Assembly: GCF_022601675.1 (NCBI RefSeq)
Contig: NZ_JAKVIL010000007.1
Span: 161,400 to 225,399, forward strand
Direction of reading: 5' to 3'
DNA: 64,000 nt
Source of the DNA: Ancylobacter gelatini
GTDB taxonomy: Bacteria > Pseudomonadota > Alphaproteobacteria > Rhizobiales > Xanthobacteraceae
This document shows, one piece after another, positions 47,413-55,846 of the stretch (the first letter of the stretch is position 1; every line of letters begins with the position of its first letter). The position numbers and the translations under genes were made by a program. The notes under the pieces were generated by a model that searched no databases, had not been told where the DNA came from, and saw nothing but the letters and a program-made list of their open reading frames with translations.

Positions 47413-48354
47413 TCAACTCAGCAGCACCACGCCGCCCGGCAGCCAGGTGTCGCGCAGCTTCAGCGCCGCCGCGAGATTGGTGACGATCTCGTCCCCCCGG
47501 TCGAGATGGAAAACGCCGTCGACGCGCCGCTCGCCCAATCCCGGCCGTGCCAGAACGATGCGCCCGCGCCGATGACGGTTGATGTCGGCGACGACATCGG
47601 CCAGCGGCTGGTCGGCGAACACCAGCAGTCCGCGCCGCCACGAAGCCGCCGCGTCCGGCGCAAGCGTCTCGCGCCCGGCGAGCGATCCTCCGGCGATCGA
47701 TCCTGCGGCGAGCCGGGCGCGCTCGCCCGCCTGCAAGGTCGTCACGCCCCCGCACCGCACCTCGATGCGGCCCTCGATGCAGTCGATCACTATCTGGCGC
47801 GCGCCGACGCTGGCGGCGAAGCGGGCATTGGCCGCCGTCACTTCCCCCGGACCTATCGCGGCGCGGAACGGGCGGGGATCGGTGGCGATCGCGAACGCGG
47901 CGGCGCCCGCGACGAGCGTCACGGCGCGGGCGCCGGCGGAGAACGAGGCATCCAGCGCGCTGGCGCCGTCGAGATCGACAAGCGAGCCGTCCGGCAGATC
48001 AATGCGGGCCTGCTCGCCGACCGCCGTGGCGTGATCGGACAGAAGCTGGTCGAGACCGGGCAGCACGCCGATCATCGTTCCCGCCCACCCGGCGGCGAGC
48101 GCGGCACCGGCACCGGCACCGGCGAGGAAGAGGCGGCGCGACAGGCGGGACGGGGCCGGGGCGGATCCCACGCCGCGCCAGACGGCGCTGGCGCGGCGAA
48201 AGGCGATCTCATGCGCAGGACTGCGCGCACGCCAGACCTTCAGGCGAACCGCATCGTCGCGCGTGGCGTCCCCCGAGGTGAGAAGCGCCACCCACGCAAT
48301 GGCCTCGTCCTGCAGCGCGCCCGAGGCGTCGCCGATGCCGTCACTGCCCGTCAT
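47413..48354 (-). CDS. fecR: FecR-type anti-sigma/sigma regulator
   Basis: 313 residues from the ATG at 48354; an ATG at 48426 is also possible. Cytoplasmic anti-sigma part (about 1-70, DEAIAWVALLTSGDATRDDAVRLKVWRARSPAHEIAFRRASAVW), one TM (about 78-97), a periplasmic FecR domain (AVGEQARIDLPDGSLVDLDGASAL) and a C-terminal STN-like portion (FADQPLADVVADINRHRRGRIVL). It relays receptor occupancy to the ECF sigma factor. Confidence 0.88.
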   Translation of the reverse strand: MTGSDGIGDASGALQDEAIAWVALLTSGDATRDDAVRLKVWRARSPAHEIAFRRASAVWRGVGSAPAPSRLSRRLFLAGAGAGAALAAGWAGTMIGVLPGLDQLLSDHATAVGEQARIDLPDGSLVDLDGASALDASFSAGARAVTLVAGAAAFAIATDPRPFRAAIGPGEVTAANARFAASVGARQIVIDCIEGRIEVRCGGVTTLQAGERARLAAGSIAGGSLAGRETLAPDAAASWRRGLLVFADQPLADVVADINRHRRGRIVLARPGLGERRVDGVFHLDRGDEIVTNLAAALKLRDTWLPGGVVLLS

Positions 48355-48455
48355 GCCTGCGCCCTGCTCCCCATGGCCGGCGACGCGCGCGCCCGGAAGG
48401 CGCGGCCCTGAGCCTATATGCGTCATGGGAGGGTGCGCGGACAATATGGCTGCGC

Positions 48456-48953
48456 TCAGTCGGTCAGCGCACGCGCGCAATGCGCCAGCGCCTTCTGGAT
48501 CTCGATCTCGATGGTGCGCACGCTGACCCCGTGCTCGCGCGCGAGGTCGCGGTGCGGGGTGCGGTGGAGCCGGGCCGCCAGCAGGATGGTACGCCGGCGC
48601 GGCGGCAGTTCCGCGAGCATTTCCATCAGCCGCTCGGTCTGATCCTTGGCGATGAGCGTGGCCTCCGGGTCCGCCGCCGGGTCGGGCGCATCGAGCAGAT
48701 CGTCGATCTCGGCATGGCTTAGCCGCCGCCGGCTTTCGCGGCGAATGAGATCGGTCGCGACATTGGCGGAGATGCTGCGCATATAGGCCTGCGGATTGGC
48801 AATCGCCGCGAGATTGGTCGCCGCGAGCCGCGCGAAGACGTCCTGCGACAGATCCTCGGCCTGAACCGCCGAACCCGTCACGCGCCGGAAGAAGCGCAGG
48901 ATCGACGATCGCTCGGCATCGAATAGCTCACGCAATGCGTCATTGCGGGACAT
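48456..48953 (-). CDS. fecI: ECF sigma factor, FecI type
   Basis: 165 residues from the ATG at 48953 (11 upstream residues possible). Region 2 (LRELFDAERSSILRFFRRVTGSAVQAEDLSQDVFARL, RSISANVATDLIRRESRR) and region 4 (LPPRRRTILLAARLHRTPHRDLAREHGVSVRTIEIEIQKAL) are clear. First gene of the iron operon. I did not find a FecI-type -35 in the short gap before the receptor gene. Confidence 0.9.
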   Translation of the reverse strand: MSRNDALRELFDAERSSILRFFRRVTGSAVQAEDLSQDVFARLAATNLAAIANPQAYMRSISANVATDLIRRESRRRLSHAEIDDLLDAPDPAADPEATLIAKDQTERLMEMLAELPPRRRTILLAARLHRTPHRDLAREHGVSVRTIEIEIQKALAHCARALTD

Positions 48954-49044
48954 CGGCTCGATCCGCCTCTCCGGTTCGCGGCCCAAATGGGTGATGCAAC
49001 GCAGTAGCGCGAAAAGGTCGAATGCATCAATGCGGCTCGGAAAT

Positions 49045-49061
49045 ATTAGAAATGTTCTTGA
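49045..49061 (-). promoter_or_regulatory. Candidate Irr iron-control element (ICE) upstream of fecI
   Basis: ATTAGAA-ATG-TTCTTGA matches the ICE consensus TTTAGAA-N3-TTCTAAA at 11 of 14 defined positions. It lies about 90 bp upstream of the fecI start. ICE boxes bind Irr in Rhizobiales relatives. Confidence 0.45.
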
Positions 49062-49152
49062 AATGCTGCGCCGTGACTGTCCGGGTGAGCCAGTTTACAC
49101 GTTTTCCATTCGGCGCAGACCGTCGGCACCACAGCATGGGCGCCTGGGAAAC

Positions 49153-49221
49153 AGCACCGAGGAAAAGATCATCGGGATGCTGAAGGAGCAGGAAGCGGGC
49201 GCGAAGACCGCGGGCGTCTTC
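49153..49221 (+). pseudogene. Fragment of an IS3-family transposase OrfA
   Basis: In one forward frame the 23 residues STEEKIIGMLKEQEAGAKTA... match the very conserved start of IS3-family OrfA proteins (EEQIIGVLKEQEAGAKTADV). The match begins and ends abruptly: the usual initiation codon and the helix-turn-helix that follows are gone. This is a relic at the junction between the iron locus and the accessory segment. The surrounding 330-bp gap holds nothing else I recognise apart from the ICE-like box. Confidence 0.75.
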
Positions 49222-49289
49222 CTAAGCCCGAGGAGAAAAGGGTCTCCGGTCAAGTTACACATGTAACTGCCGCATCCTCGCCGCGGCCG

Positions 49290-49853
49290 TTACGCTGGCA
49301 ATAGACCCGCGTCGCGATAGCCTTCGATCAGCGCGTCGAACACGGAGATGTCCGAACGGCTGCGGGCCATGAGCTGGGCACCGGCAACGGCCGCGAATAT
49401 GGCGCGGGCACGTCGCTCGCACGCGGACGCTTCCATGTCGGTCGCCACCGACAGGGCTTTTGCCAGCCATGCCACGTTAATCTCGGCGAAGTTTGACACC
49501 TCCTGCTTCACGGGATCCGGCAGGTCGTCGTGCTCGGCGGACATGAAGCTGCACAGGCAGATTCGGTTGCCGTTTTCCAGCGACTGGCGGAACGTGTTCG
49601 GATACTCCGCAAGGGCGCGGACGGGATCAGCCCCGTCGTTCCACAAGCCCTCCAGAACGGTCTGCGAGTCTTCCCAATAGCGCTTGGCCACGGCCGCGCC
49701 GAGGTCGGCCTTTGTCCGGAAATGGTAGTGGATGCTCGCGCCCTTGATCCCGACCTCGGCCGCCAACTCCCGGAAATTGAGACCGCTGTATCCGTGCGCC
49801 TGCGCCGCACGCTTTGCGGCCGCCAGGATGTCCTCTCTCACATTCGAGCCCAT
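49290..49853 (-). CDS. TetR-family repressor
   Basis: 187 residues: N-terminal TetR HTH (REDILAAAKRAAQAHGYSGLNFRELAAEVGIKGASIHYHFRTKADLGAAV, about 6-55), then a helical ligand domain. Divergent from the amidase gene; the 104-bp gap holds two copies of one operator-like sequence, so it very likely represses itself and the amidase. Confidence 0.9.
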   Translation of the reverse strand: MGSNVREDILAAAKRAAQAHGYSGLNFRELAAEVGIKGASIHYHFRTKADLGAAVAKRYWEDSQTVLEGLWNDGADPVRALAEYPNTFRQSLENGNRICLCSFMSAEHDDLPDPVKQEVSNFAEINVAWLAKALSVATDMEASACERRARAIFAAVAGAQLMARSRSDISVFDALIEGYRDAGLLPA

Positions 49854-49874
49854 AGCCTACCTTCGTCCCGACTA

Positions 49875-49893
49875 CCTATCAAGTGACAGATAG
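49875..49893. promoter_or_regulatory. TetR operator copy 1 (tetR side)
   Basis: CCTATCAAGTGACAGATAG, 22 bp from the tetR start. It is an imperfect palindrome (CTATC...GATAG arms) and shares 18 of 19 positions with the copy at 49929-49948. Confidence 0.75.
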
Positions 49894-49928
49894 ACGTTGA
49901 CGCCCGGTTTGGGAAGCCCTAGAGCTTG

Positions 49929-49948
49929 CCTATCAAGTGACAGGTAGG
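49929..49948. promoter_or_regulatory. TetR operator copy 2 (amidase side)
   Basis: CCTATCAAGTGACAGG then TAGG; a palindrome with CCTA...TAGG ends, 54 bp from copy 1 (start to start) and ending 9 bp before the amidase ATG, so binding would also cover the ribosome site. Confidence 0.75.
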
Positions 49949-49957
49949 GACCAGCAC

Positions 49958-51364
49958 ATGACACACCCGATCACACGTTTCGACGCAACGAAGCTGGCGG
50001 AGCTCATCCGCACCCGGGAGATCTCGCCCGTTGAGGTCATGCAGGCGCACCTCGATCGCATCGAGGTCATCGACCCGCCGATCAACGCGATCGTCACGGT
50101 CGCTGAAGGCGCGCTCGACGCGGCCAAGGCTGCGGAAGCGGCCGTCATGGCCGGCGAGGAGCTCGGCCCGTTGCACGGCGTCCCCTTCACCGTGAAGGAT
50201 TCGATCGACACCGCAGGCGTGCCCACGCAGCGCGGCTCGCCGATCTTCCGGGGACGGACGCCGGACGAGGATGCCACGAGCGTCGCCCGTATGAAGAAGG
50301 CCGGTGGCATCCTCCTGGCGAAGACCAACCTGCCCGAGTTTTCCTACTGGATCGAGAGCGACAATCTCCTGTCCGGCCGCTCGAACAACCCGTGGGACGT
50401 GACCCGCACGCCGGGCGGCTCGAGCGGCGGCGAGTCGGCCGCGATCGCAGCAGGCATGTCCCCGCTAGGCCTGGGCACCGACCTTGCCATCTCCGTACGC
50501 GGGCCAGCCGCGCAGACCGGGATCACCTCCATGAAGGCGACGCATGGCCGCGTGCCCATGACGGGTATCTGGCCGCGGGCGCCGCGCCGCTTCTGGCATG
50601 TCGGGCCGATGGCGCGTTCGGTGCGCGACGTCGCATTGGCCTTCGCGCAACTCGCCGGGCCAGACGGCCGGGACGCGTTTGCGGCCATCTCCGGCCAGTT
50701 CGATGCGGGCATCGGACCTAATCCGGGCCGTCCGCTCCGCGTGGGCTGGATGGTCGGTCCCGGCTTTGGCCCCGTCGATGCCGAGGTCGCGGCGACCGTC
50801 AAGGCCGCGGCGGAGTCCCTGAAGGATCTGGGCGTCCACGTCGAGCACGTGGGAATTCCGGCGCTGGAGCGCGACTTCGCCCTCGACGTGTTCAACCGCC
50901 TTCATGTCATGGAGATGAAGCCCGCGTTCCGCGAGGCGACGAGCGGCCACGAAGCCGAGATGTACAAGATGTCGAAGACCATGCTGTCGCTGCCCGACAC
51001 GTCGATGTCCGACTTCATCGACGCCGAGCAGGCGGCCGAAAGGCTGCGCGACGGCTACGCCGACTACTTTGCCCGCTTCGATGCCCTGATCACCCACGTA
51101 TTGCCGATCCCGGCGCACAAACACGGGGTCGAGGAGTTCACCATCGATGGCCAGACGGTGGACGCGACCTACCTTCAGGGAGCGACCGTACCCCTCAACG
51201 TCACCGGGCTGCCCGGTCTGGCCATGCGGTTTGGAACGAGCCGGGAAGGGTTGCCGATCAACGTGCAGGTTGTCGGCGCGTGGCACGCAGAGTCCACGAT
51301 CCTGCATGTGGCTTCGCTGCTGGAGAGCGTGAGTCCGGTTCGGGGGCTCTTCCCGGACCTTTGA
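49958..51364 (+). CDS. Amidase-signature-family hydrolase
   Basis: 468 residues from the ATG at 49958 (seven more residues are possible upstream but overlap the operator). Ser-cisSer-Lys triad by position: K80 (FTVKDSID), S155 in GGSSGGESA, and S179 in DLAISVRGPA, where most members read GGSIR. Cytoplasmic. It hydrolyses an amide of unknown identity. Sole gene under the TetR regulator, with a strong hairpin 12 bp after its stop. Confidence 0.9.
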   Translation: MTHPITRFDATKLAELIRTREISPVEVMQAHLDRIEVIDPPINAIVTVAEGALDAAKAAEAAVMAGEELGPLHGVPFTVKDSIDTAGVPTQRGSPIFRGRTPDEDATSVARMKKAGGILLAKTNLPEFSYWIESDNLLSGRSNNPWDVTRTPGGSSGGESAAIAAGMSPLGLGTDLAISVRGPAAQTGITSMKATHGRVPMTGIWPRAPRRFWHVGPMARSVRDVALAFAQLAGPDGRDAFAAISGQFDAGIGPNPGRPLRVGWMVGPGFGPVDAEVAATVKAAAESLKDLGVHVEHVGIPALERDFALDVFNRLHVMEMKPAFREATSGHEAEMYKMSKTMLSLPDTSMSDFIDAEQAAERLRDGYADYFARFDALITHVLPIPAHKHGVEEFTIDGQTVDATYLQGATVPLNVTGLPGLAMRFGTSREGLPINVQVVGAWHAESTILHVASLLESVSPVRGLFPDL

Positions 51365-51376
51365 ACCCTATGAACA

Positions 51377-51402
51377 GGCGGCGCCCAACGCTGGGCGCCG
51401 CC
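51377..51402 (+). terminator. Hairpin terminator after the amidase gene
   Basis: GGCGGCGCCC (51377-51386) and GGGCGCCGCC (51393-51402) pair perfectly around a 6-base loop. No T-run follows. Confidence 0.65.
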
Positions 51403-51760
51403 GTATGCAGAAGACAGTAAAGCGGATCGTTTAATCGGCGCGTTCTGAACCCCGCCAACCCATGAGGGGAAGCTCCCGTGAACCGCAACTCCCGTCGTTT
51501 CCACCCCAGTGTGGCCGTTGGCACACGCCATACGCCTCCGTCGAGGGAATGACGTTCCGCGGCTGTTACTGGGCCGGCTCCGGACGGTCAGCACCTTCCA
51601 ATCGCGCGACGCGCACCAATCCCGTCTCTCGATGTCGAACAGCGCACGCGGAAAATCCCAATCGGGCACGACCTTATCTCGACCTGAAGCGGGCTTTTGC
51701 GGGACATCGCTGCACTCAGGCTCTCGCCCGCCCTTCGGGGGCGAGCGTCTTGCGTCACCC
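51403..51760. other. Gene-poor gap between convergent amidase and SDR genes
   Basis: About 360 bp with open frames in several phases but no ribosome site or recognisable protein. It could be decayed coding DNA; I cannot name it. Confidence 0.4.
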
Positions 51761-52549
51761 TCAGATGGTGCGGATCGTCCCGCCATCGATGACGAATTCG
51801 GCGCCATGGATCGCGGCGGCCCGGTCGGCGGCGAGGTAGGCGATAAGGTCGGCCACTTCTTCGGGCTCGGCTCCCCGCCCGATCGAGATCCCGCCTAAGG
51901 CATCGAGCACGGACTGACGCGCGTCTTCGATCGTGCCGCCATTGGCCGCCCGAAGCATTTCGAGAAAGTCCCCAGTGGCCTCGGTCATGATCCAGCCGGG
52001 CGATATGGTGTTGACCCGCACGCCCTTGGGACCGAGTTCCTTCGAGATCGACTTGCTGTAGGTCCTTAGTGCCGCCTTCGCGGCGGCATAACCCGTCGTC
52101 GATTCGGGCAGCGGCAAGACCGACTGGATCGAGGTGACGTGCACGACGACGCCCGCGCCTCGCGCGAGCATCTGCGGGATCAGCAGGCGGTCGAGCCGGA
52201 CGGTCGCCAGCAAATTGAGATTAAGCTCGGCAAGCCAGTGCTCGTCCGTCAACGCGACGAAGCCACCGGCCGGCGAAGCCGAGCCACCGACAACATGGGC
52301 AAGGATGTCGATGCCGCCCAGCCGCTCGAGCGCCGCCTTGGCCAGTGTTTCGCCGCCCTCGGGCGTGGTCAGGTCCGCCTGGACATATTCGACGCCTTCT
52401 ATGGGATCCTTGATTGCCCGGGCGGCGGTGATGATGCGCGCTCCGCCGGCGAGGAAGCGCTCGACCGTGGCGCGGCCGAGACCCTTGGTGCCGCCGCTGA
52501 CGAGCACGCGCTTGCCGGCGAACTCGGTCGGATCGGCCTTGATGCTCAT
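51761..52549 (-). CDS. SDR-family oxidoreductase
   Basis: 262 residues. Rossmann motif SGGTKGLGRA (about 18-27), S140, Y154 and K158 of the SDR catalytic set (TGYAAAK), and the C-terminal IHGAEFVIDGGTIRTI. A classical SDR of the glucose-dehydrogenase/3-oxoacyl-reductase type. Its start overlaps the NTF2-like gene stop (4 bases); both are divergent from a LysR gene. Confidence 0.88.
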   Translation of the reverse strand: MSIKADPTEFAGKRVLVSGGTKGLGRATVERFLAGGARIITAARAIKDPIEGVEYVQADLTTPEGGETLAKAALERLGGIDILAHVVGGSASPAGGFVALTDEHWLAELNLNLLATVRLDRLLIPQMLARGAGVVVHVTSIQSVLPLPESTTGYAAAKAALRTYSKSISKELGPKGVRVNTISPGWIMTEATGDFLEMLRAANGGTIEDARQSVLDALGGISIGRGAEPEEVADLIAYLAADRAAAIHGAEFVIDGGTIRTI

Positions 52550-52881
52550 ACCGTGGTCTCCAGGGTCTTGATGGCGCCGTGCATCAGCGTGAAGCGATAA
52601 GTGAAGCGGAGCGGGCTGCCCGGGAAGTCGCCATGGGCAGGACCTTCAACCAAGACATCGCCGTCGTCTTTCCGAACAGTATCGGGCGTGAAGATCGCCT
52701 TTACCGGGATCACTTCTTCCTCGAATAGCTGGCGGATCGCGGCCTGCCCCGCGAAGTGCTTGCCATTGTCGATGAAGACGGCGTCGCACAAGAAAGGCTT
52801 CAACATGCCGTCGATATCGAGCCGGGCGTTTGCCTCGATATAGTCGGCGACTGGTTTGGGTAGGTTGATTGGCATGTTCAT
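52546..52881 (-). CDS. SnoaL/NTF2-like small protein
   Basis: 111 residues of the NTF2-like fold: VADYIEANARLDIDGMLKPFLCDAVFIDNGKHFAGQAAIRQLFEEEV, then a sheet (LRFTYRFTLMHGAIKTLETTV). Such proteins are small isomerases/cyclases or stress-associated proteins. First gene of a two-gene operon with the SDR. Function unknown. Confidence 0.8.
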   Translation of the reverse strand: MNMPINLPKPVADYIEANARLDIDGMLKPFLCDAVFIDNGKHFAGQAAIRQLFEEEVIPVKAIFTPDTVRKDDGDVLVEGPAHGDFPGSPLRFTYRFTLMHGAIKTLETTV

Positions 52882-52971
52882 CTCCTCGACGGTGATGGCG
52901 CCTATTTAGCCATGGACTTTTCTCCTGATAATCGAGACAAATCGGCATAAGGTGTCACGAAAAACGGAATA

Positions 52972-53886
52972 ATGAGCCGCCGCCATTCACTGATCGAGCT
53001 CGAGGCGGTTCTTGCCATCGTTCGGTGCGGCTCGTTTCGTGCTGCGGCGCTCGATCTCGGCATATCGACCACGGCCATCAGCAACGCGGTGGGCAAGCTC
53101 GAGCGGGAGCTTGCCGTGCGATTGTTCAATCGCACCACGCGCAGCGTCTCGCTCACTTACGCCGGGCGGATTTTCGTCGGGCAGGTCAAACCAGCGCTCG
53201 AGGACATTCAAAAGGCGATGAACACGGCGCGCTCCCAGCAGGAGACGCCGTCAGGCACCTTGCGCATCAACGCCTTCGCGACGGCGGCGCGCGAGATCAT
53301 GGCGCCACTCGTTCTAGCCTATCTACAGCGCTATCCGCAGGTTCATATCGACCTGGTCACCGAGGGCCGCCTTGTCGATGTCGTGGCGGCGGGCTTCGAT
53401 CTCGGAGTGCGCAGCGCGGATTTGGTGCCCAGCGACGCGATCGCTATTCCGCTGGGCCAGATGCGGCGCATGGCGGTTGCCGCATCCCCCGACTTCTTTC
53501 AAAGCAGGACTATTCCCCAGGTGCCGCAGGAACTACTCAATTTCCCCTGCATTCGCGTGCGGCTTCCGACTGGCGCACTGTTTCGATGGCGGTTTGAGAA
53601 GGGCGGCGAAGAGTTGCAACTTGACGTCGAGGGCCCGATCACCCTCGACGAAGCCTCCTTGGCCCGGATCGCGGTAACGAACGGCGTGGGGATCGGTTAT
53701 TTCATGGAAACCGATGTCCGTGATGACATCGCGGCGGGGCGGCTTGTCCGCATTCTCGAAGACTGGACGCCGCCGCTCGTCCCCCTCTGCCTCTATTATT
53801 CCAATCGACGCAATCCCTCAGCAGCCTTCCAAGCCTTCATCGCTCTCGCCCGCGACTTCGCCGCTGGACGGCTCGCGCAGCCCTGA
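52972..53886 (+). CDS. LysR-family regulator
   Basis: 304 residues with HTH ([54 protein letters not shown]) and the CrgA-like C-terminal domain common in this subgroup. Divergent from the NTF2/SDR operon across 90 bp, so probably its regulator. Confidence 0.9.
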   Translation: MSRRHSLIELEAVLAIVRCGSFRAAALDLGISTTAISNAVGKLERELAVRLFNRTTRSVSLTYAGRIFVGQVKPALEDIQKAMNTARSQQETPSGTLRINAFATAAREIMAPLVLAYLQRYPQVHIDLVTEGRLVDVVAAGFDLGVRSADLVPSDAIAIPLGQMRRMAVAASPDFFQSRTIPQVPQELLNFPCIRVRLPTGALFRWRFEKGGEELQLDVEGPITLDEASLARIAVTNGVGIGYFMETDVRDDIAAGRLVRILEDWTPPLVPLCLYYSNRRNPSAAFQAFIALARDFAAGRLAQP

Positions 53887-54628
53887 TCGCAGGCGCAGCG
53901 CGCAGCCGGGATCGGTTCCCTCGGCCAAAGGCACCGGCGACACTACAAATTCAACCCCGGGGGGCCGCGCGCAAGCGGTGCGGTGAGATTACACAAGCTT
54001 AGGTTGGGGCACCTATGGGGCCGGTGGCAGACTGTCCAGCCAAGGGGCCGCGCGATGATCGAGGCGGCTGGCGCCGAGCTGCGCTACCATAGATCTGCGT
54101 GCAGCCTCATCGGAAGATGAGGAGCCGGCTGCGGATAGCATGGCGGCCATCGGCTTCGAAGCGATGCCGGGCCGGTGCATGTCGGGACGCCGCTCCTACT
54201 GGATTGATCGGGACGGGCAAGTCCTGTTGCGAATTCCCAGCGCTGCAACGGCGCGCGACATGTCGGGATCCCCAGCGGCGGCAACACAGGCCAGTCTCGG
54301 ATCAAGCATGAAAAGACCCGGGCTCTTGCCGGCCGGGATTCAAGGAAATGCTGGAGTGCACCTGTCAATTATAGACGTCTGGTCACCAAATTCGGACCTA
54401 TAGACGGACTTCCTGCCTTAAAATCGGAGCGACGAGTTGATTGCGTACGGCCCTGGTATACGCGGGCTAAAATTATATTAAATAAGAAAAGTGATGTCGA
54501 TGGGCAATAAAAACAAGTAATTATGTGTCATATCGCGCTATTTATTCGTATATATTATAATTAACGTGGCCCTTATCGCGCAGAAGAATAAGGCGATAAT
54601 GATCGTGGCGGTGGCGTAGGTGGGAACG
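53887..54628. other. Long gap with AT-rich end upstream of the cytochrome P460 gene
   Basis: About 740 bp. The first 580 bp are GC-rich with no recognisable gene; an 8-bp direct repeat TATAGACG occurs at 54370-54377 and 54399-54406. From about 54465 to 54570 the base composition drops sharply to AT-rich, unlike anything else in the window, and contains a perfect TATAAT at 54556-54561 without a good -35. Confidence 0.5.
54573..54599. promoter_or_regulatory. Inverted repeat before the cytochrome P460 gene
   Basis: TTATCGC (54573-54579) and GCGATAA (54593-54599), a perfect 7-bp inverted repeat with 13-bp spacer, about 12 bp after the TATAAT and 30 bp before the ATG. It could be an operator or a leader hairpin. 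Confidence 0.45.
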
Positions 54629-55204
54629 ATGCGAGCTAAAGGTCTTGTACTATCCATTTCCGTGATTGTAGGGATTGGGATCGTCGCCGGGTTGCTATCG
54701 CATCCCGCGGATTCGCAGACAGTGGCTGCAGTCGACTCGATCGCCGACGCTCAGGGCAATCTTCATGTGCCCGCCGAGTATCGGACCCTCTATCAGTATT
54801 TGGGTACTTGGGCGGTTGCTGCGAGCCAGACCGCTGGATCTGAGCAAATTCACACGGTGTACGCCTCTCCCGGCGTTATCGATGAATATCGGAAGACGGG
54901 CAAGTTCCCTGAGGGGGCTGTTCTGGTCAAAGAAGTGTTTCAGGCGAAAACTGATCGCATGACGACGGGCACTGTCTCGCGGGAGGATAAGCTTGAAGGG
55001 TGGTTTGTCATGGTGAAGTCGATCACAAATAAATTTCCCGAGAACAAGCTGTGGGGTGACGGTTGGGGCTGGTCCTGGTTCGATGTCGACAAGCCGACGA
55101 AAACGACATCTACAAATTACCGCGCAGACTGCCAGGGCTGCCACATTCCCGCCAAATCGACCGACTGGATTTACGTACGGGGTTACCCGCCGCTCAGTAA
55201 GTGA
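54629..55204 (+). CDS. Cytochrome P460-family haem protein
   Basis: 191 residues from the ATG at 54629. Signal/anchor (about 5-26), then a P460-type domain (EYRTLYQYLGTWAVAA, RKTGKFPEGAVLVKEVF, DGWGWSWFD) and a single haem site C168-Q-G-C171-H172 near the C-terminus. Periplasmic. Family members oxidise hydroxylamine or handle NO; the lysine-haem cross-link cannot be judged from sequence. A-rich codon use and AT-rich upstream DNA set it apart from its neighbours, and a transposase remnant follows it, so recent transfer is likely. Confidence 0.82.
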   Translation: MRAKGLVLSISVIVGIGIVAGLLSHPADSQTVAAVDSIADAQGNLHVPAEYRTLYQYLGTWAVAASQTAGSEQIHTVYASPGVIDEYRKTGKFPEGAVLVKEVFQAKTDRMTTGTVSREDKLEGWFVMVKSITNKFPENKLWGDGWGWSWFDVDKPTKTTSTNYRADCQGCHIPAKSTDWIYVRGYPPLSK

Positions 55205-55253
55205 AGCGGACGAATTGAAAAACCTACCGTCTCACTCCAGGCTCGCGACACAT

Positions 55254-55660
55254 TGATCAGAGCCAGAAGATGACGGTTGCCGTGACGCAGGTGGCCGGGA
55301 AGAAGTTGTGGGCGCATCGGTCGTAGCGGGTGGCGAGCGCCGCCAGTCTTTGAGCTTGTGGCCGCTCATCTGTCCTGCCAGCGGCAGGATGATCGCCGGT
55401 TCGTCGCCGTCGCAAACGGTGTGGAGCTTCAAGTTCAGCCCGTCGTCGGTTCGCCCGATACAACGGTGAGCATCCCCCTGTTGAACGAGCCTGCTGTAGG
55501 CGGGCCTTCAGATGTGTCGCGTCGATCACGGTGTGCCGTGCTTGCGGTTCGTCGCCAGAAAGCCCGGCGAAGATGCGGTTGGAGACGCCGAGCCGGCTCC
55601 AGCGGATGAGCGGCTGTAGGTGGCCCGTGGGGACCGTGGCCTGCCGGTGCGTCCTTCAAT
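55254..55660 (-). pseudogene. Decayed IS5-family transposase
   Basis: Pieces of an IS5-type transposase appear in three minus-strand frames: IDATHLKA near 55529-55506, KLHTVCDGDEPAIILPLAGQMSGHKLKDWRR near 55430-55340, and ATRYDRCAHNFF...TATVIFWL ending near 55257. GQMSGHK runs directly into LKDWRR, so the segment between them, which carries catalytic residues of the DDE domain, is deleted. At least two frameshifts. Not functional. Confidence 0.85.
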
Positions 55661-55785
55661 TGCGGATCACAGAGACCATCCCGCTCACCACTCGCCGGTG
55701 ATCAACCCGCGGGACGCCATGTGCAAGGGGGAGAGCGGCGATACCCGCTCCGTCCGCCGCAGGCTCAGCGGGGATAGGTCACTCA

Positions 55786-55812
55786 TCACGGCCTTCTCAT
55801 CGAAGGCCGTGA
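55786..55812. terminator. Perfect 11-bp hairpin between IS remnant and araC-type gene
   Basis: TCACGGCCTTC (55786-55796), loop TCATC, GAAGGCCGTGA (55802-55812). It lies 35 bp past the araC-like stop on that gene's strand, so it probably ends its transcript; there is no T-run. Confidence 0.55.
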
Positions 55813-55846
55813 ATCCCAGCCCGAGCACTATTCGCAGGTCCTGAAC

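Noticed and set aside
49100..49280. An intact IS3 element or small gene starting at 48943
   Set aside because: Only 23 residues resemble OrfA; there is no OrfB, no HTH and no terminal inverted repeats that I could find.
54060..54400. Small open frames in the gap before the cytochrome P460 gene
   Set aside because: Neither strand gives a recognisable protein or a ribosome site; the region may be decayed.
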